Assembly (NCBI RefSeq): GCF_050586345.1
Contig: NZ_JBOCEF010000012.1
Location: 1-64,000 of the forward strand
DNA: 64,000 nucleotides
From: JBOCEF01 sp050586345
GTDB lineage: Bacteria > Pseudomonadota > Alphaproteobacteria > Rhodobacterales > Rhodobacteraceae
Reading direction: 5' to 3'
The notes beneath the pieces are model-generated. The model was not told the origin of the DNA and made no database searches. It worked only from the letters and a program-made list of their open reading frames with translations. Shown here in pieces: positions 34,320-42,442 of this stretch. Numbering within the stretch: position 1 is the first letter of the stretch; each line of letters begins with the position of its first letter. The position numbers and the translations under genes are program-made.

Positions 34320-36527
34320 ATGATGGACGGCAGCGACAGCCCGCAGGGCAAGTGCCCGGTGATGCACCAGCCGATGAATGTCGGCGCGCGCTCGAACAGC
34401 GACTGGTGGCCGAACCAGCTGAACCTGAAGGTCCTGAGCCAGCAGTCGGCCAAGACCGACCCGATGGACCCTGACTTCAACTATGCCGAGGCGTTCAAGT
34501 CGCTCGACCTCGAGGCGGTGAAGCAGGACCTGTTCGCGCTGATGACCGACAGCCAGGACTGGTGGCCCGCCGATTACGGCCATTACGGCGGCTTCTTCAT
34601 CCGCATGGCCTGGCATTCCGCCGGCACCTACCGCATGGGCGACGGCCGCGGCGGCGCGGGCGCGGGCGCGCAGCGCTTCGCCCCCCTGAACTCCTGGCCC
34701 GACAACGGCAACCTCGACAAGGCCCGCCGCCTGCTGTGGCCGATCAAGAAGAAATACGGCAACAAGATCTCCTGGGCCGACCTCTACATCCTCGCCGGCA
34801 ACTGCGCGATCGAGTCCATGGGCCTCAAGCCCTTCGGCTTCGCGGGCGGCCGCGAAGACATCTGGGAGCCGGAGGAGGACATCTACTGGGGCGCCGAGAC
34901 CGAGTGGCTGGCGACCTCGGACAAGCCCAATTCGCGCTATTCCGGCGACCGGGAGCTCGAGAACCCGCTGGCCGCCGTTCAGATGGGCCTGATCTACGTG
35001 AACCCGGAAGGCCCGGACGGGAACCCCGATCCGCTCGCCTCGGCCCGCGACGTGCGCGAGACCTTCGCGCGCATGGCGATGAACGACGAGGAGACGGTGG
35101 CCCTGACCGCGGGCGGCCACACCTTCGGCAAGGCCCACGGCGCCGGGGATGCGGCCCATGTCGGCCCGGACCCCGAGGCCGCGCCGCTCGAGGCGATGGG
35201 CTTCGGCTGGCTCTCCTCCCACAAGTCCGGCAAGGGGATCGACACCATCACCTCCGGCATCGAGGGCGCCTGGACCACCAACCCGACCCAGTGGGACATG
35301 GGCTATTTCGACCTGCTGTTCGGCTATGAGTGGGAGCTGGTGAAGTCCCCCGCGGGCGCCTGGCAGTGGCAGCCCAAGGACATCAAGGAAGAGGACATGC
35401 CCCCCTCGGCCGACGGCAAGGGCAAGGCCATGCCGATGATGACCACCGCCGACATGGCGATGCGCATGGACCCGGCCTATGAGAAGATCTCGCGCCGGTT
35501 CCATGCCAACCCGGAGGAGTTCGCCGACGCCTTCGCCCGCGCCTGGTACAAGCTGACCCATCGCGACATGGGCCCGCGGGCGCTGTTCCTCGGCCCGGAC
35601 GTGCCGGACGAGGAGCTGATCTGGATGGACCCGGTTCCGGCCGTGGATCACCCGCTGATCGACGACGCGGACGCGGCGGCGCTGAAGGCCGAGCTGCTGT
35701 CCTGCGGCGTCTCGCAGCGCGACCTGATCTACACCGCCTGGGCCTCGGCCTCGACCTTCCGCGGCTCGGACAAGCGCGGCGGCGCCAATGGCGCGCGCAT
35801 CCGCCTCGCCCCGCAGTCGGGGTGGGAGGTGAACGAGCCCGAGACCCTGGCCGCCACCCTCAAGGCCTATGAAGGCGTGAAGGCGGCGTTCGACGCCAGG
35901 GGCGACAAGAAGGTTTCGCTCGCCGACCTGATCGTGCTGGGCGGCTGCGCGGGGATCGAGGCGGCGGCGAAGGCGGGCGGCCACGACGTGACCGTGCCCT
36001 TCACCCCCGGCCGCACCGACGCGACCGAGGCGCAGACCGACGCCGACAGCTTCAGCGTGCTGGAGCCGGAGGCGGATGCGTTCCGCAACTACCTCAAGGC
36101 CGATTACGCGATCCCGGCCGAGGAGATGATGGTGGACCGCGCCCAGCTGCTGACCCTGACCGCGCCCGAGATGACGGCGCTGCTGGGCGGTCTGCGGGTG
36201 CTGGGGGCCAACCATGGCGGGACCGCGCATGGCGTGCTGACCGACCGCGTGGGGGTGCTGTCCAACGACTTCTTCACCAACATCCTCGACACCTCGACGG
36301 TGTGGAAGCAGGTCGACGGGCAGCCGGGCGTGTTCGAGGGCAAGGACCTGAAGACCGGCGCCGCCAAGTGGACCGGGACCCGCGTGGACCTGATCTACGG
36401 CTCGAACAGCCAGCTGCGCGCGCTGGCCGAGGTCTATGCCTGCGATGACGACGGCGCGAAGTTCGTGTCGGCCTTCGTCAAGGCCTGGACCAAGGTGATG
36501 GACGCCGACCGCTTCGACGTGAAGTGA
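34320..36527 (+). CDS. katG: Catalase-peroxidase KatG
   Basis: 735 residues, full length for the family, with the start at 34320 preceded by AGGGAGA. Removes hydrogen peroxide by catalase and peroxidase reactions with one heme in the N-terminal domain. The distal triad is Arg95, Trp98 and His99 in RMAWHSAGTYR, the proximal ligand is His267 in TAGGHTFGKAHG, and the Tyr of MGLIYVNPEGPDG belongs to the Met-Tyr-Trp adduct. The C-terminal half is the usual heme-free duplicate. Divergent from oxyR. Confidence 0.97.
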   Translation: MMDGSDSPQGKCPVMHQPMNVGARSNSDWWPNQLNLKVLSQQSAKTDPMDPDFNYAEAFKSLDLEAVKQDLFALMTDSQDWWPADYGHYGGFFIRMAWHSAGTYRMGDGRGGAGAGAQRFAPLNSWPDNGNLDKARRLLWPIKKKYGNKISWADLYILAGNCAIESMGLKPFGFAGGREDIWEPEEDIYWGAETEWLATSDKPNSRYSGDRELENPLAAVQMGLIYVNPEGPDGNPDPLASARDVRETFARMAMNDEETVALTAGGHTFGKAHGAGDAAHVGPDPEAAPLEAMGFGWLSSHKSGKGIDTITSGIEGAWTTNPTQWDMGYFDLLFGYEWELVKSPAGAWQWQPKDIKEEDMPPSADGKGKAMPMMTTADMAMRMDPAYEKISRRFHANPEEFADAFARAWYKLTHRDMGPRALFLGPDVPDEELIWMDPVPAVDHPLIDDADAAALKAELLSCGVSQRDLIYTAWASASTFRGSDKRGGANGARIRLAPQSGWEVNEPETLAATLKAYEGVKAAFDARGDKKVSLADLIVLGGCAGIEAAAKAGGHDVTVPFTPGRTDATEAQTDADSFSVLEPEADAFRNYLKADYAIPAEEMMVDRAQLLTLTAPEMTALLGGLRVLGANHGGTAHGVLTDRVGVLSNDFFTNILDTSTVWKQVDGQPGVFEGKDLKTGAAKWTGTRVDLIYGSNSQLRALAEVYACDDDGAKFVSAFVKAWTKVMDADRFDVK

Positions 36528-36574
36528 CCCCGTGACCTGATCCAGGCAGGGGCCTTGTCCCCGCTGAAACGCGG

Positions 36575-36612
36575 AAGGGCGCGGCCGGGAAACCGGCCGC
36601 GCCCTTTCCTTT
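36575..36612 (+). terminator. Rho-independent terminator of katG
   Basis: A perfect 14-bp stem (36575-36588 against 36593-36606) with a GAAA tetraloop, followed by TCCTTTG. Located 48 bases after the katG stop and before the convergent small His-containing gene. Confidence 0.88.
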
Positions 36613-36664
36613 GCCGCGGGGCGGCGTTTTCGCCTGTCCCCGCCTGTCCCTCTCGGTCCGTCCT

Positions 36665-36835
36665 TCAGCGCCGCCAGTAGGCGACCGCGCCCATGACCAT
36701 GGCCAGCAGCGCCAGCGAGGCGAGGATCGCGCCCGGCCCGGCCTCGGCCCCGTGCGGGTGCATGTGGGCGCCGTCATGGGCCAGCGCGGGGGCGGCGGAA
36801 AGGATGGCGGCGGCGGTTGCGGCGAGGGTCTTCAT
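36665..36835 (-). CDS. 56-residue His-containing single-pass membrane peptide
   Basis: A short gene that automatic callers may miss. Its start overlaps the stop of the His-rich gene as ATGA (36832-36835), which is strong evidence of translation. The peptide starts MKTLAATAAAILSAAPALA, a signal-like segment, then a metal-binding-looking HDGAHMHPHG, then one membrane helix (ILASLALLAMVMGAVAY) and a basic end WRR. Three His and two Met lie within ten residues, facing the periplasm if the signal is cleaved. Last gene of the guanidine cluster; a role in nickel or other metal capture is inferred. Confidence 0.75.
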   Translation of the reverse strand: MKTLAATAAAILSAAPALAHDGAHMHPHGAEAGPGAILASLALLAMVMGAVAYWRR

Positions 36836-37323
36836 GCTTCGATCTCCTGTTTGCGTGCGTAAAGAAAGTCCCGGATGTCGAGGACGGATTTCTCGTCCAT
36901 CGACACGTAGACGAGGCCTATGTTGGTCCGCTCCTGCACCATCTCGCCCGGGAACGGAAGGTAGCTGAGCTCGCGCGAGCCGAAGGAGGGGGAGGCCGTG
37001 CCGACCTGCCAGTCGGTCTTCAGCTCCACGTCCACCAGCTTCAGCGCCTTCGCGCCGCCCTTGCCGGGACGCTCGAACGGAACGCCGGCGAGCTTGAGGT
37101 AGCTGGTCTTGTCCTTGGCGGACAGGAACCCCTCGATGAACTGGGTGGCGAGGACCTGCAGGTCCGCCGCCTCGTCCGCGTGGTGCATGTGCGAATGCAG
37201 GTGGTCCGGGTGGGCGTGGTTGTGGCCATGGCCGCCATGGGGATGGTCGTGGCCGTGGTGATGGTGATGGCCGTGGTCATGGCCATGGTGATGATGGCCG
37301 TCCGGCCCGTGTTCATGCGGCAT
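36832..37323 (-). CDS. Extremely His-rich protein of the guanidine hydrolase cluster
   Basis: 163 residues. The first 48 residues contain 25 His, broken by Gly/Asp (GHHHHGHDHGHHHHHGHDHP), like the metal-storage tails of HypB, UreE or SlyD. The remaining 110 residues (LATQFIEGFLSAKDKTSYLK, LVDVELKTDWQVGTASPSFG, ERTNIGLVYVSMDEKSVLDI) form an alpha/beta domain I do not recognise; there is no GTPase P-loop and no UreE or HypA zinc motif. No signal peptide, so cytoplasmic. It sits downstream of the GdmH-like metalloenzyme and upstream of a His-containing membrane peptide. I infer a nickel storage or delivery role. Confidence 0.8.
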   Translation of the reverse strand: MPHEHGPDGHHHHGHDHGHHHHHGHDHPHGGHGHNHAHPDHLHSHMHHADEAADLQVLATQFIEGFLSAKDKTSYLKLAGVPFERPGKGGAKALKLVDVELKTDWQVGTASPSFGSRELSYLPFPGEMVQERTNIGLVYVSMDEKSVLDIRDFLYARKQEIEA

Positions 37324-37349
37324 GAGACGCTCCGATCAGCGAAAGAAGG

Positions 37350-37500
37350 GCTGCGCCCGACCCTGGGTGGGCGCAGCGGAACGTGGAAGGCAGGGGGCGC
37401 GCGTCAAGGCCCGCGCCGAGGGCGGCATGGCGCGCGACGTCGCCATTGCGCCCTCCCGGGGGGAGGGTCGGGCGCAGCCCGGCCTGCGGCCGGGCGATCC
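37350..37500. repeat. Cluster of REP-like palindromes between gdmH and the His-rich gene
   Basis: GCTGCGCCC and GGGCGCAGC (37350-37358, 37369-37377) form a 9-bp stem; CCCTCCC/GGGAGGG (from 37451) and GCCCGGCCTGCGGCCGGGC (about 37477-37495) are further dyads. The repeated GGGCGCAGC core and alternating orientation resemble REP/BIME elements. They could stabilise upstream mRNA or attenuate the distal genes. Confidence 0.5.
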
Positions 37501-37518
37501 CGCTGGAATTCGCCCGCC

Positions 37519-38775
37519 TCATCGCTTGTTCGACCAGCGATGGCCCTCGAATTCCCCGTGGGGGAACTGCACCGGCTTGTCGATGTGCTTCTTGTGCGCG
37601 CCCATCTTGCCGTTCGACACCATGGCCCCGAGCACGTCCACGATCACCCGCGTGCCCATCAGCGCGGTGATGTCCGAGGTGTCGTAGGGGGGCGAGACCT
37701 CGACCAGCTCCATCCCGCACAGGCCTTCCGCGGCGACCTTCGAGGCCAGCGCCAGCGCCTCGCGCGGCAGGAACCCGCCCGGCTCGGGCCAGCCGGTGCC
37801 GGGGACGAAGCCGCAGTCGATGCTGTCGATGTCGAAGGACATGTAGACCATGTCCACCCCGTCCCAGGCCATCTCCAGCGCCATCTCGGCGGTCTTGTCG
37901 ACGCCCATCCGCTCCATGTCGCCCATGGTGATGATGTTGGTCTCGCGCTCGCGCGCCACCTTCACCGCCTCGCGCGGGACCTGCCAGCCGCCGATGCCGA
38001 TCTGCACGAGGTTCTTGGCCGGAACATTGGGCATGTTGGTGGCGTGGAACCAGGGCGTGGTGTGCATCCGCTCGTCGAGATCCTTCTCCTGGATGTCGGC
38101 GTGGCGGTCGAAATGGACGATGCCGATCTTCTTCGAGGTGACGTCGGCGATGCCCTTCACGCACGGGTAGCCGATGGAGTGGTCGCCGCCGATCATGATC
38201 GGGAAGGAGCCCGAGGAGGCCACGTGGCTCACCGCCCGGCTGATCTGGTCGAACGACTTCTCGATATTCGCCGGGATGGTGAACACGTCGCCAGCATCGC
38301 AGAGCGTCATCTGCTCGCGCAGATCGACGCCGAGCTCGTAGTTGTAGGGGGTGTAGAGGGCGCTGATCTTGCGCACCCCCTGCGGGCCGAAGCGGGTGCC
38401 GGGCCGGTAGGTGGTGCCGCCGTCGAAGGGGATGCCGAGGACGGTGGCGTCGTAGTGGCCGACCTCCAGCACGTCCTCGGCATAGGGCGCCTTCAGGAAC
38501 GTGTTGATGCCCGCGAAATGGGGAAGCTCGCCGCGGGCGAAGGTGGGGATCGACTTGTCCTCGATGCTGGCCGCCCCGGTCAGGCCCATGCGCAGCGCCC
38601 AGCGGCGCTCCTCGTCCCAGCGGCCCTCGGGCAGCTCGCCCTCCTTCTGCATCGCCTTCCAGCCGGCGAGCTTGGTCAGGTCCGGGTGGTGGCGGCGCAG
38701 GCGGCGGTCCTCCAGCGCCTTCGCCTGGTCCGAGGGATGGTGCGAGCGGGTGCGCTCCTGAGAGAACGGAAACAT
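37519..38775 (-). CDS. gdmH: Arginase-superfamily guanidine hydrolase (GdmH-like)
   Basis: 418 residues, longer than classical agmatinase (about 300-350) because of an 80-100-residue N-terminal extension. Metal-site motifs are GGDHS (196-200), HFDRHAD (221-227) and SFDIDSID (313-320), with Glu359 in ELVEV. The second motif continues CGFVPGTGWPEPGG, so the Pro usual after the last Asp in ureohydrolases (DPxxxPG) is Cys here, a deviation that I associate with guanidine hydrolases. The reaction would be guanidine + water to urea + ammonia with two Ni ions. The main support is context: a guanidine-I riboswitch and an ABC importer upstream, and a His-rich protein downstream. The alternative is another ureohydrolase such as agmatinase or guanidinobutyrase. 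Confidence 0.85.
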   Translation of the reverse strand: MFPFSQERTRSHHPSDQAKALEDRRLRRHHPDLTKLAGWKAMQKEGELPEGRWDEERRWALRMGLTGAASIEDKSIPTFARGELPHFAGINTFLKAPYAEDVLEVGHYDATVLGIPFDGGTTYRPGTRFGPQGVRKISALYTPYNYELGVDLREQMTLCDAGDVFTIPANIEKSFDQISRAVSHVASSGSFPIMIGGDHSIGYPCVKGIADVTSKKIGIVHFDRHADIQEKDLDERMHTTPWFHATNMPNVPAKNLVQIGIGGWQVPREAVKVARERETNIITMGDMERMGVDKTAEMALEMAWDGVDMVYMSFDIDSIDCGFVPGTGWPEPGGFLPREALALASKVAAEGLCGMELVEVSPPYDTSDITALMGTRVIVDVLGAMVSNGKMGAHKKHIDKPVQFPHGEFEGHRWSNKR

Positions 38776-38837
38776 CGGAGACCCCTTGGTCAGTTGTGAT
38801 AGCCTGCACCGCCGGTGGGCGACGTCGGAGGCGCGGG

Positions 38838-39179
38838 ATGGATGATCAGGATTTGCGGCCGGTCATGAACCGCACGAAGTGGGATGAGCTGCGGCTTGCG
38901 ATGTGTGCGCTCGGCGGTCCGCCCTACAGAACCATGGCCACGAACGGGCATTACGCCCCCATTGATCGCGAGTGGGTCCATCACTTCCGCTGTCCCGGCG
39001 CGAAAGGCGGCTGGTACGGCTACTGCCGCCATGTCGACATCTTCGCCAGCGAGGTGGCGGGCGTGGAAGAGATCCGCGCCGCCCTCGCCGCGATCCATGT
39101 CCCCGGCGCGCGGATCGAGAACGGCTGGCGCGTTTACGGCTGGACCGGTCCGGGACAGGACGTGGACTGGATCGCGTGA
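38838..39179 (+). CDS. Small conserved-looking hypothetical protein on the opposite strand
   Basis: 113 residues from ATG 38838, with GGAGG seven bases upstream. Not firmly recognised; NRTKWDELRLAM at the start and WHHF/YCRHVDIFASEVAG, ARIENGWRVYGWTGPGQDVD later suggest a small soluble alpha/beta protein, possibly DUF6678-like (from memory only). It fills the space between the ABC ATPase and gdmH but runs against both, ending 4 bases before the ATPase stop. Either it interrupts the guanidine operon or the minus-strand transcript reads through it. Confidence 0.75.
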   Translation: MDDQDLRPVMNRTKWDELRLAMCALGGPPYRTMATNGHYAPIDREWVHHFRCPGAKGGWYGYCRHVDIFASEVAGVEEIRAALAAIHVPGARIENGWRVYGWTGPGQDVDWIA

Positions 39180-39183
39180 CGGC

Positions 39184-39957
39184 TCAGGCGACATCCCGCT
39201 CTCCGATATTGTCGAACGCATCGCGCGGCTGGAACGGGATGCCCCCGTCGCGCGCGTTGAAGTCGTAGGTGATGGTGGCGCCCCAGGCGTTGGGGTCGTG
39301 AGGGTCCCAGCGGGGCTTGTCGAAGACCAGCACCCGGTCGCCGAGCTTGAACCCCTCTTCCAGGTCATGGGTGACCATGAACACGGTCATCGCGGTCTCG
39401 CCGCGCAGCTCGACCAGGAAGTCATGCATCGCGAGGCGCGTGCCCGGGTCGAGCGCGCCGAAGGGCTCGTCCAGCAAGAGGATCCGCGGGCGGGCGGTCA
39501 GCGCCTGGCCGATGGCGAGGCGCTGCTGCATCCCGCCCGAGAGCGTCGCGGGGTAGGCGCCCGCGACATGGGACAGGCCGATGCGCTCGAGGGTCTCGTC
39601 CGCCCGCGCCAGCGCGGCGCGGCGGGCGGCGCGGCCAAGGAAGCCGAGCCGGGTCTTGAACGCCTCGGCGGCCACGATGTTCTCGCGCACCGTCATGTGC
39701 GGGAAGACGGAGTAGCGCTGGAACACCACGCCCCGCTCGGGGTTCGGTTCCTGCGCCGGTTCGCCGCCGTCGATGCGGATCTCGCCCTTCGTGGGCCGTT
39801 CCTCGGCCAGCAGCAGCCGCAGGAAGGTGGACTTGCCGCAGCCCGAAGCCCCGACGATGGAGACGAACTCGCCTTCGTCGACGTCCAGGTTCACCCGTTC
39901 CAGGATGGGCCGCCCGTCATAGGACTGCCAGATGTCGCGCACGCTCACGAAGCTCAT
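39184..39957 (-). CDS. ABC transporter ATP-binding protein, probable guanidine importer
   Basis: 257 residues from the ATG at 39955-39957 (MSFVSV), which makes an ATGA with the permease stop; an upstream ATG at 39975 is less likely. Walker A GASGCGKSTFLR, signature LSGGMQQR, Walker B ILLLDEPFGALD, H-loop VTHDLEEGF. A C-terminal extension (PNAWGATITYDFNARDGGIP) is longer than in TauB/SsuB. Part of the riboswitch-led operon. Confidence 0.92.
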   Translation of the reverse strand: MSFVSVRDIWQSYDGRPILERVNLDVDEGEFVSIVGASGCGKSTFLRLLLAEERPTKGEIRIDGGEPAQEPNPERGVVFQRYSVFPHMTVRENIVAAEAFKTRLGFLGRAARRAALARADETLERIGLSHVAGAYPATLSGGMQQRLAIGQALTARPRILLLDEPFGALDPGTRLAMHDFLVELRGETAMTVFMVTHDLEEGFKLGDRVLVFDKPRWDPHDPNAWGATITYDFNARDGGIPFQPRDAFDNIGERDVA

Positions 39958-40766
39958 AGCCCGGCCTCCATCCACGGAAACGCCTTGCGCGACAGGGTCT
40001 TGAGCGCGAGGTCGACCAGGAAGGCCAGCAAGGTGATCCAGATGACGTAGGTCAGGATCACGTCCATGGCGAGGTAGCGGCGCACGAGGAAGATGCGGTA
40101 GCCGAGGCCCACGTCGGACGCGACCGCCTCCGCCGCGATCAGGAACAGCCAGGCCGAGCCGAGCGAGAGCCGCACGGCGGAGATGAGGCGCGGCAGAAGC
40201 TGGGGCAGGGCGACGCGGATGGCGATGACCAGCGACGTGGCCCCCAGCGTCTGCGCCTTGACGATCTGCTCATGCGGGATGTCGAGGACGCGCTGCGAGA
40301 GGTCCCGGATCATGAACGGGGTCACGCCCACGGCGATGAGGACGATCTTGGAGGCCTCGCCCAGCCCGAACACGATGAAGAGGATCGGCAGCAGCGCCAG
40401 CGGCGGCACCATCGAGAGGACGTTGACGAAGGCGTTCCACTTGGCCCGCGCATAGGGAACCAGCCCGATGGCCAGCCCGAAGAGCAGCGAGATCAGCGCC
40501 GCCGCGCCCACGCCGAAGGCCAGCCGCTCGAGGCTCGCCGCGGTGTCGGCCCAGAGAAGCACGGTCTTCGAGCGCCGGTCGGGCTCGGTGAAGATGCGCT
40601 CGGCGGTCTCGAGGATGGTCGAGGGCGCGGGCAGCAGCTTGTCCGCCGGGTTCTCGGCCAGCCGGATGTCCGAGCCGACCTGGTAGGCGATCAGCACCGC
40701 CAGGAACGGGAGCGCCCCCAGCAGCACGGCCGCGCGGCGGGATGGTCTGCGGTTGATCAGGCGCAT
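39954..40766 (-). CDS. ABC transporter permease, probable guanidine importer
   Basis: 270 residues from ATG 40766 (MRLINRRPSRR). Six predicted membrane segments with the BPD_transp_1 fold and an EAA-like loop (VKAQTLGATSLVIAIRVALP). It follows the binding protein after a 222-bp hairpin-rich gap and overlaps the ATPase by 4 bases. Confidence 0.92.
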   Translation of the reverse strand: MRLINRRPSRRAAVLLGALPFLAVLIAYQVGSDIRLAENPADKLLPAPSTILETAERIFTEPDRRSKTVLLWADTAASLERLAFGVGAAALISLLFGLAIGLVPYARAKWNAFVNVLSMVPPLALLPILFIVFGLGEASKIVLIAVGVTPFMIRDLSQRVLDIPHEQIVKAQTLGATSLVIAIRVALPQLLPRLISAVRLSLGSAWLFLIAAEAVASDVGLGYRIFLVRRYLAMDVILTYVIWITLLAFLVDLALKTLSRKAFPWMEAGL

Positions 40767-40877
40767 GGGGCCTCCGGGGGCGGGCTGCGGAACGGGCGGA
40801 CACGGGGGGCGCCGGGCCGGGGCGGCGCGGGCAGGGGGCGCGCGGCGGGGCGCGCCGGGGCCGGGGGCGCGTGTCGC

Positions 40878-40919
40878 GGCCGCCGGGCCGCCCATGGGAA
40901 GCGGCGCGGCCCGGCGGCC
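40878..40919. other. Large perfect hairpin between binding-protein and permease genes
   Basis: GGCCGCCGGGCCGC (40878-40891) and its exact complement (40906-40919) give a 14-bp GC stem with a 14-nt loop, within a 222-bp gap (40767-40988). There is no T-run. Such structures often protect the upstream binding-protein mRNA and lower expression of the downstream permease and ATPase. Confidence 0.6.
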
Positions 40920-40988
40920 CGGGCCGCGCGCGGGGCGGAGGGAAGGTCCCCCCGGGCGCGGCCCTCTCCCCCCAGCGGGGTCGCGGGA

Positions 40989-42050
40989 TCAGAGGGCGCC
41001 GTCGGCGGCCATCTGCATGTAGGTGGCGTCGAAGCGGAACTTCACGTTGTTCGCGTCGCCGGTGACGGTCCCGTCGGGGTAGGCAACGCCGATGAAATCG
41101 GCCGAGGGCGCGCCGACGCCGAGGATGCCCTTGTCGAACAGGAACTCGGCCACCGTGACCATGGTCCTGGGCAGATCCGCGCTCTCGGCCTGCGCCACCG
41201 CGGCGGCGGGGTCGAAGAAGAGCTCGGTCGCCGCCATCTGCGCCTTGTAGCCGGCAAGGTCCGTGCCCGAGGCCTCGGCCATCGCGGTCAGCGCGGCCTC
41301 GTCCCCGGCCTGCATCAGCCCCATCACCTCGTACCAGGCGCCGGCCAGCGCCTTGCCGAAGGCGGGGTTGTCGGCCAGCGTCCCGGTGTTCACCACCAGC
41401 AGGTCCAGGATCTCCCCGGGGATCTGCGAGCTGTCGAACACCTTGGTCGCCTTCGGATCCTCGAGGATCTCGGCCACCAGCGGGTTCCAGGTGACGACGG
41501 CTTCCACGTCCGCGGTCTGGAAGGCGGCGATCATGTCGGCGTCCGAGGTATTGATGACGCCGCCGAGGTCGCTCTCCTCCAGCCCCACGGTGTCGAGCCC
41601 GCGCGCCAGCAGGTAGTGGGAGACCGAAAGCTCCACCAGGTTGACCGGCTTGCCCTTGAGGTCGGCGAGGCCGCCCTCCTTCACGATCACCGCGTCATTG
41701 CCGTTGGAATAGTCGCCGATGATCAGCGCGGTGGTGTCCACGCCGCCGCCCGCGGGGATCGAGAGCGTGTCCATGTTGGTCGCGGTCACGCCGTCGAAGG
41801 CGCCCGCGGCGTACTGGTTGATGGACTCCACGTAGTCGTTGATCTGCACGATCTCGACGTCGATGCCGTACTTGTCGGCCCACTTGTCCATGATCCCGCT
41901 GTCTTCCAGGTAGCCCCAGGGCATCCAGCCGACATAGATCGACCAGGCGATGCGGAACTCGGTCTTCTCCTCGGCCATCGCCGGGGCGCCCCCGAGGGCG
42001 GTGGAGAGCAGTAGCGCGCCGAGCGCCGCGGACAGGATCGGTTTGGACAT
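40989..42050 (-). CDS. ABC transporter substrate-binding protein (NMT1/TauA-like), probable guanidine binder
   Basis: 353 residues with a signal peptide ending GGAPAMAEE. The mature part has the NMT1/TauA/nitrate-type fold (FRIAWSIYVGWMPWGYLEDS, EIVQINDYVESINQYAAGAF, DGVTATNMD). First gene after the guanidine-I riboswitch; GGGGAA lies before the ATG at 42048-42050. Similar binding proteins accompany guanidine hydrolase genes in cyanobacteria. Guanidinium as ligand is inferred from the riboswitch. Confidence 0.9.
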   Translation of the reverse strand: MSKPILSAALGALLLSTALGGAPAMAEEKTEFRIAWSIYVGWMPWGYLEDSGIMDKWADKYGIDVEIVQINDYVESINQYAAGAFDGVTATNMDTLSIPAGGGVDTTALIIGDYSNGNDAVIVKEGGLADLKGKPVNLVELSVSHYLLARGLDTVGLEESDLGGVINTSDADMIAAFQTADVEAVVTWNPLVAEILEDPKATKVFDSSQIPGEILDLLVVNTGTLADNPAFGKALAGAWYEVMGLMQAGDEAALTAMAEASGTDLAGYKAQMAATELFFDPAAAVAQAESADLPRTMVTVAEFLFDKGILGVGAPSADFIGVAYPDGTVTGDANNVKFRFDATYMQMAADGAL

Positions 42051-42140
42051 CGTGTTCCCCGTTGCGTTCCGCCGCGGTCTGAGGATGCCGAACAGCCCGC
42101 TTGCGGAACATGGAGAAAGAGCGCGGGTCGACCGTCGCAG

Positions 42141-42262
42141 TGCTCTCCCGGGATTTTGGCCCGCCGTGTGCCCGCGCCGGAATTTGCCGGGCGGGTGACG
42201 CTTCTCGGACCAGGCCTCACCCCGGCGGCACGGTTGGCGGGGTGAGCGGAACCCTAAGCGTC
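42141..42262 (-). ncRNA. Guanidine-I (ykkC) riboswitch
   Basis: Read on the minus strand the element contains the ykkC signature blocks in order: CTTAGGGTTCCG (42258-42247); a 9-bp P2 stem CTCACCCCG/CGGGGTGAG (42246-42238 with 42224-42216); CTGGTCCGAGAAG (42213-42201); a P3 hairpin CCCGC..GCGGG; then CACACGGCGGG (42170-42160), CCAAAAT and CCCGGGAGAG (42152-42143). Order, spacing and pairing match the class that binds guanidinium. It precedes the importer gene by about 90 bases. A possible expression platform pairs GGAGAGC at the aptamer 3' end with GCTCTTTCTCC (42122-42112). Confidence 0.95.
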
Positions 42263-42302
42263 CTGCCCGTTCAGGGAAGCGATTCGGGCCGCTGGAAACA
42301 AG

Positions 42303-42316
42303 GGTTTCGCGAAACC
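42303..42316. promoter_or_regulatory. 14-bp perfect palindrome upstream of the riboswitch
   Basis: GGTTTCGCGAAACC lies about 40 bp upstream of the aptamer, where the promoter of the guanidine operon is expected. It may be an operator for a nitrogen or other regulator. I could not assign convincing -35/-10 boxes. Confidence 0.35.
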
Positions 42317-42442
42317 GCCGGGCGGAAAAACAGGCGTTTCGCCCCGGGCGCCCAATTGCGCGCCGCTTTTTCGCCGCATGTGCGCCCTTTGTGTGCAGAT
42401 GCGAAGGGCCGGTCGGGGCGAGGGGCGGCGCCGCGGCGCACA

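Noticed and set aside
37519..38775. Annotation as agmatinase (SpeB)
   Set aside because: No arginine decarboxylase or polyamine genes nearby, while a guanidine riboswitch and importer lead the cluster. Agmatinase remains the fallback.
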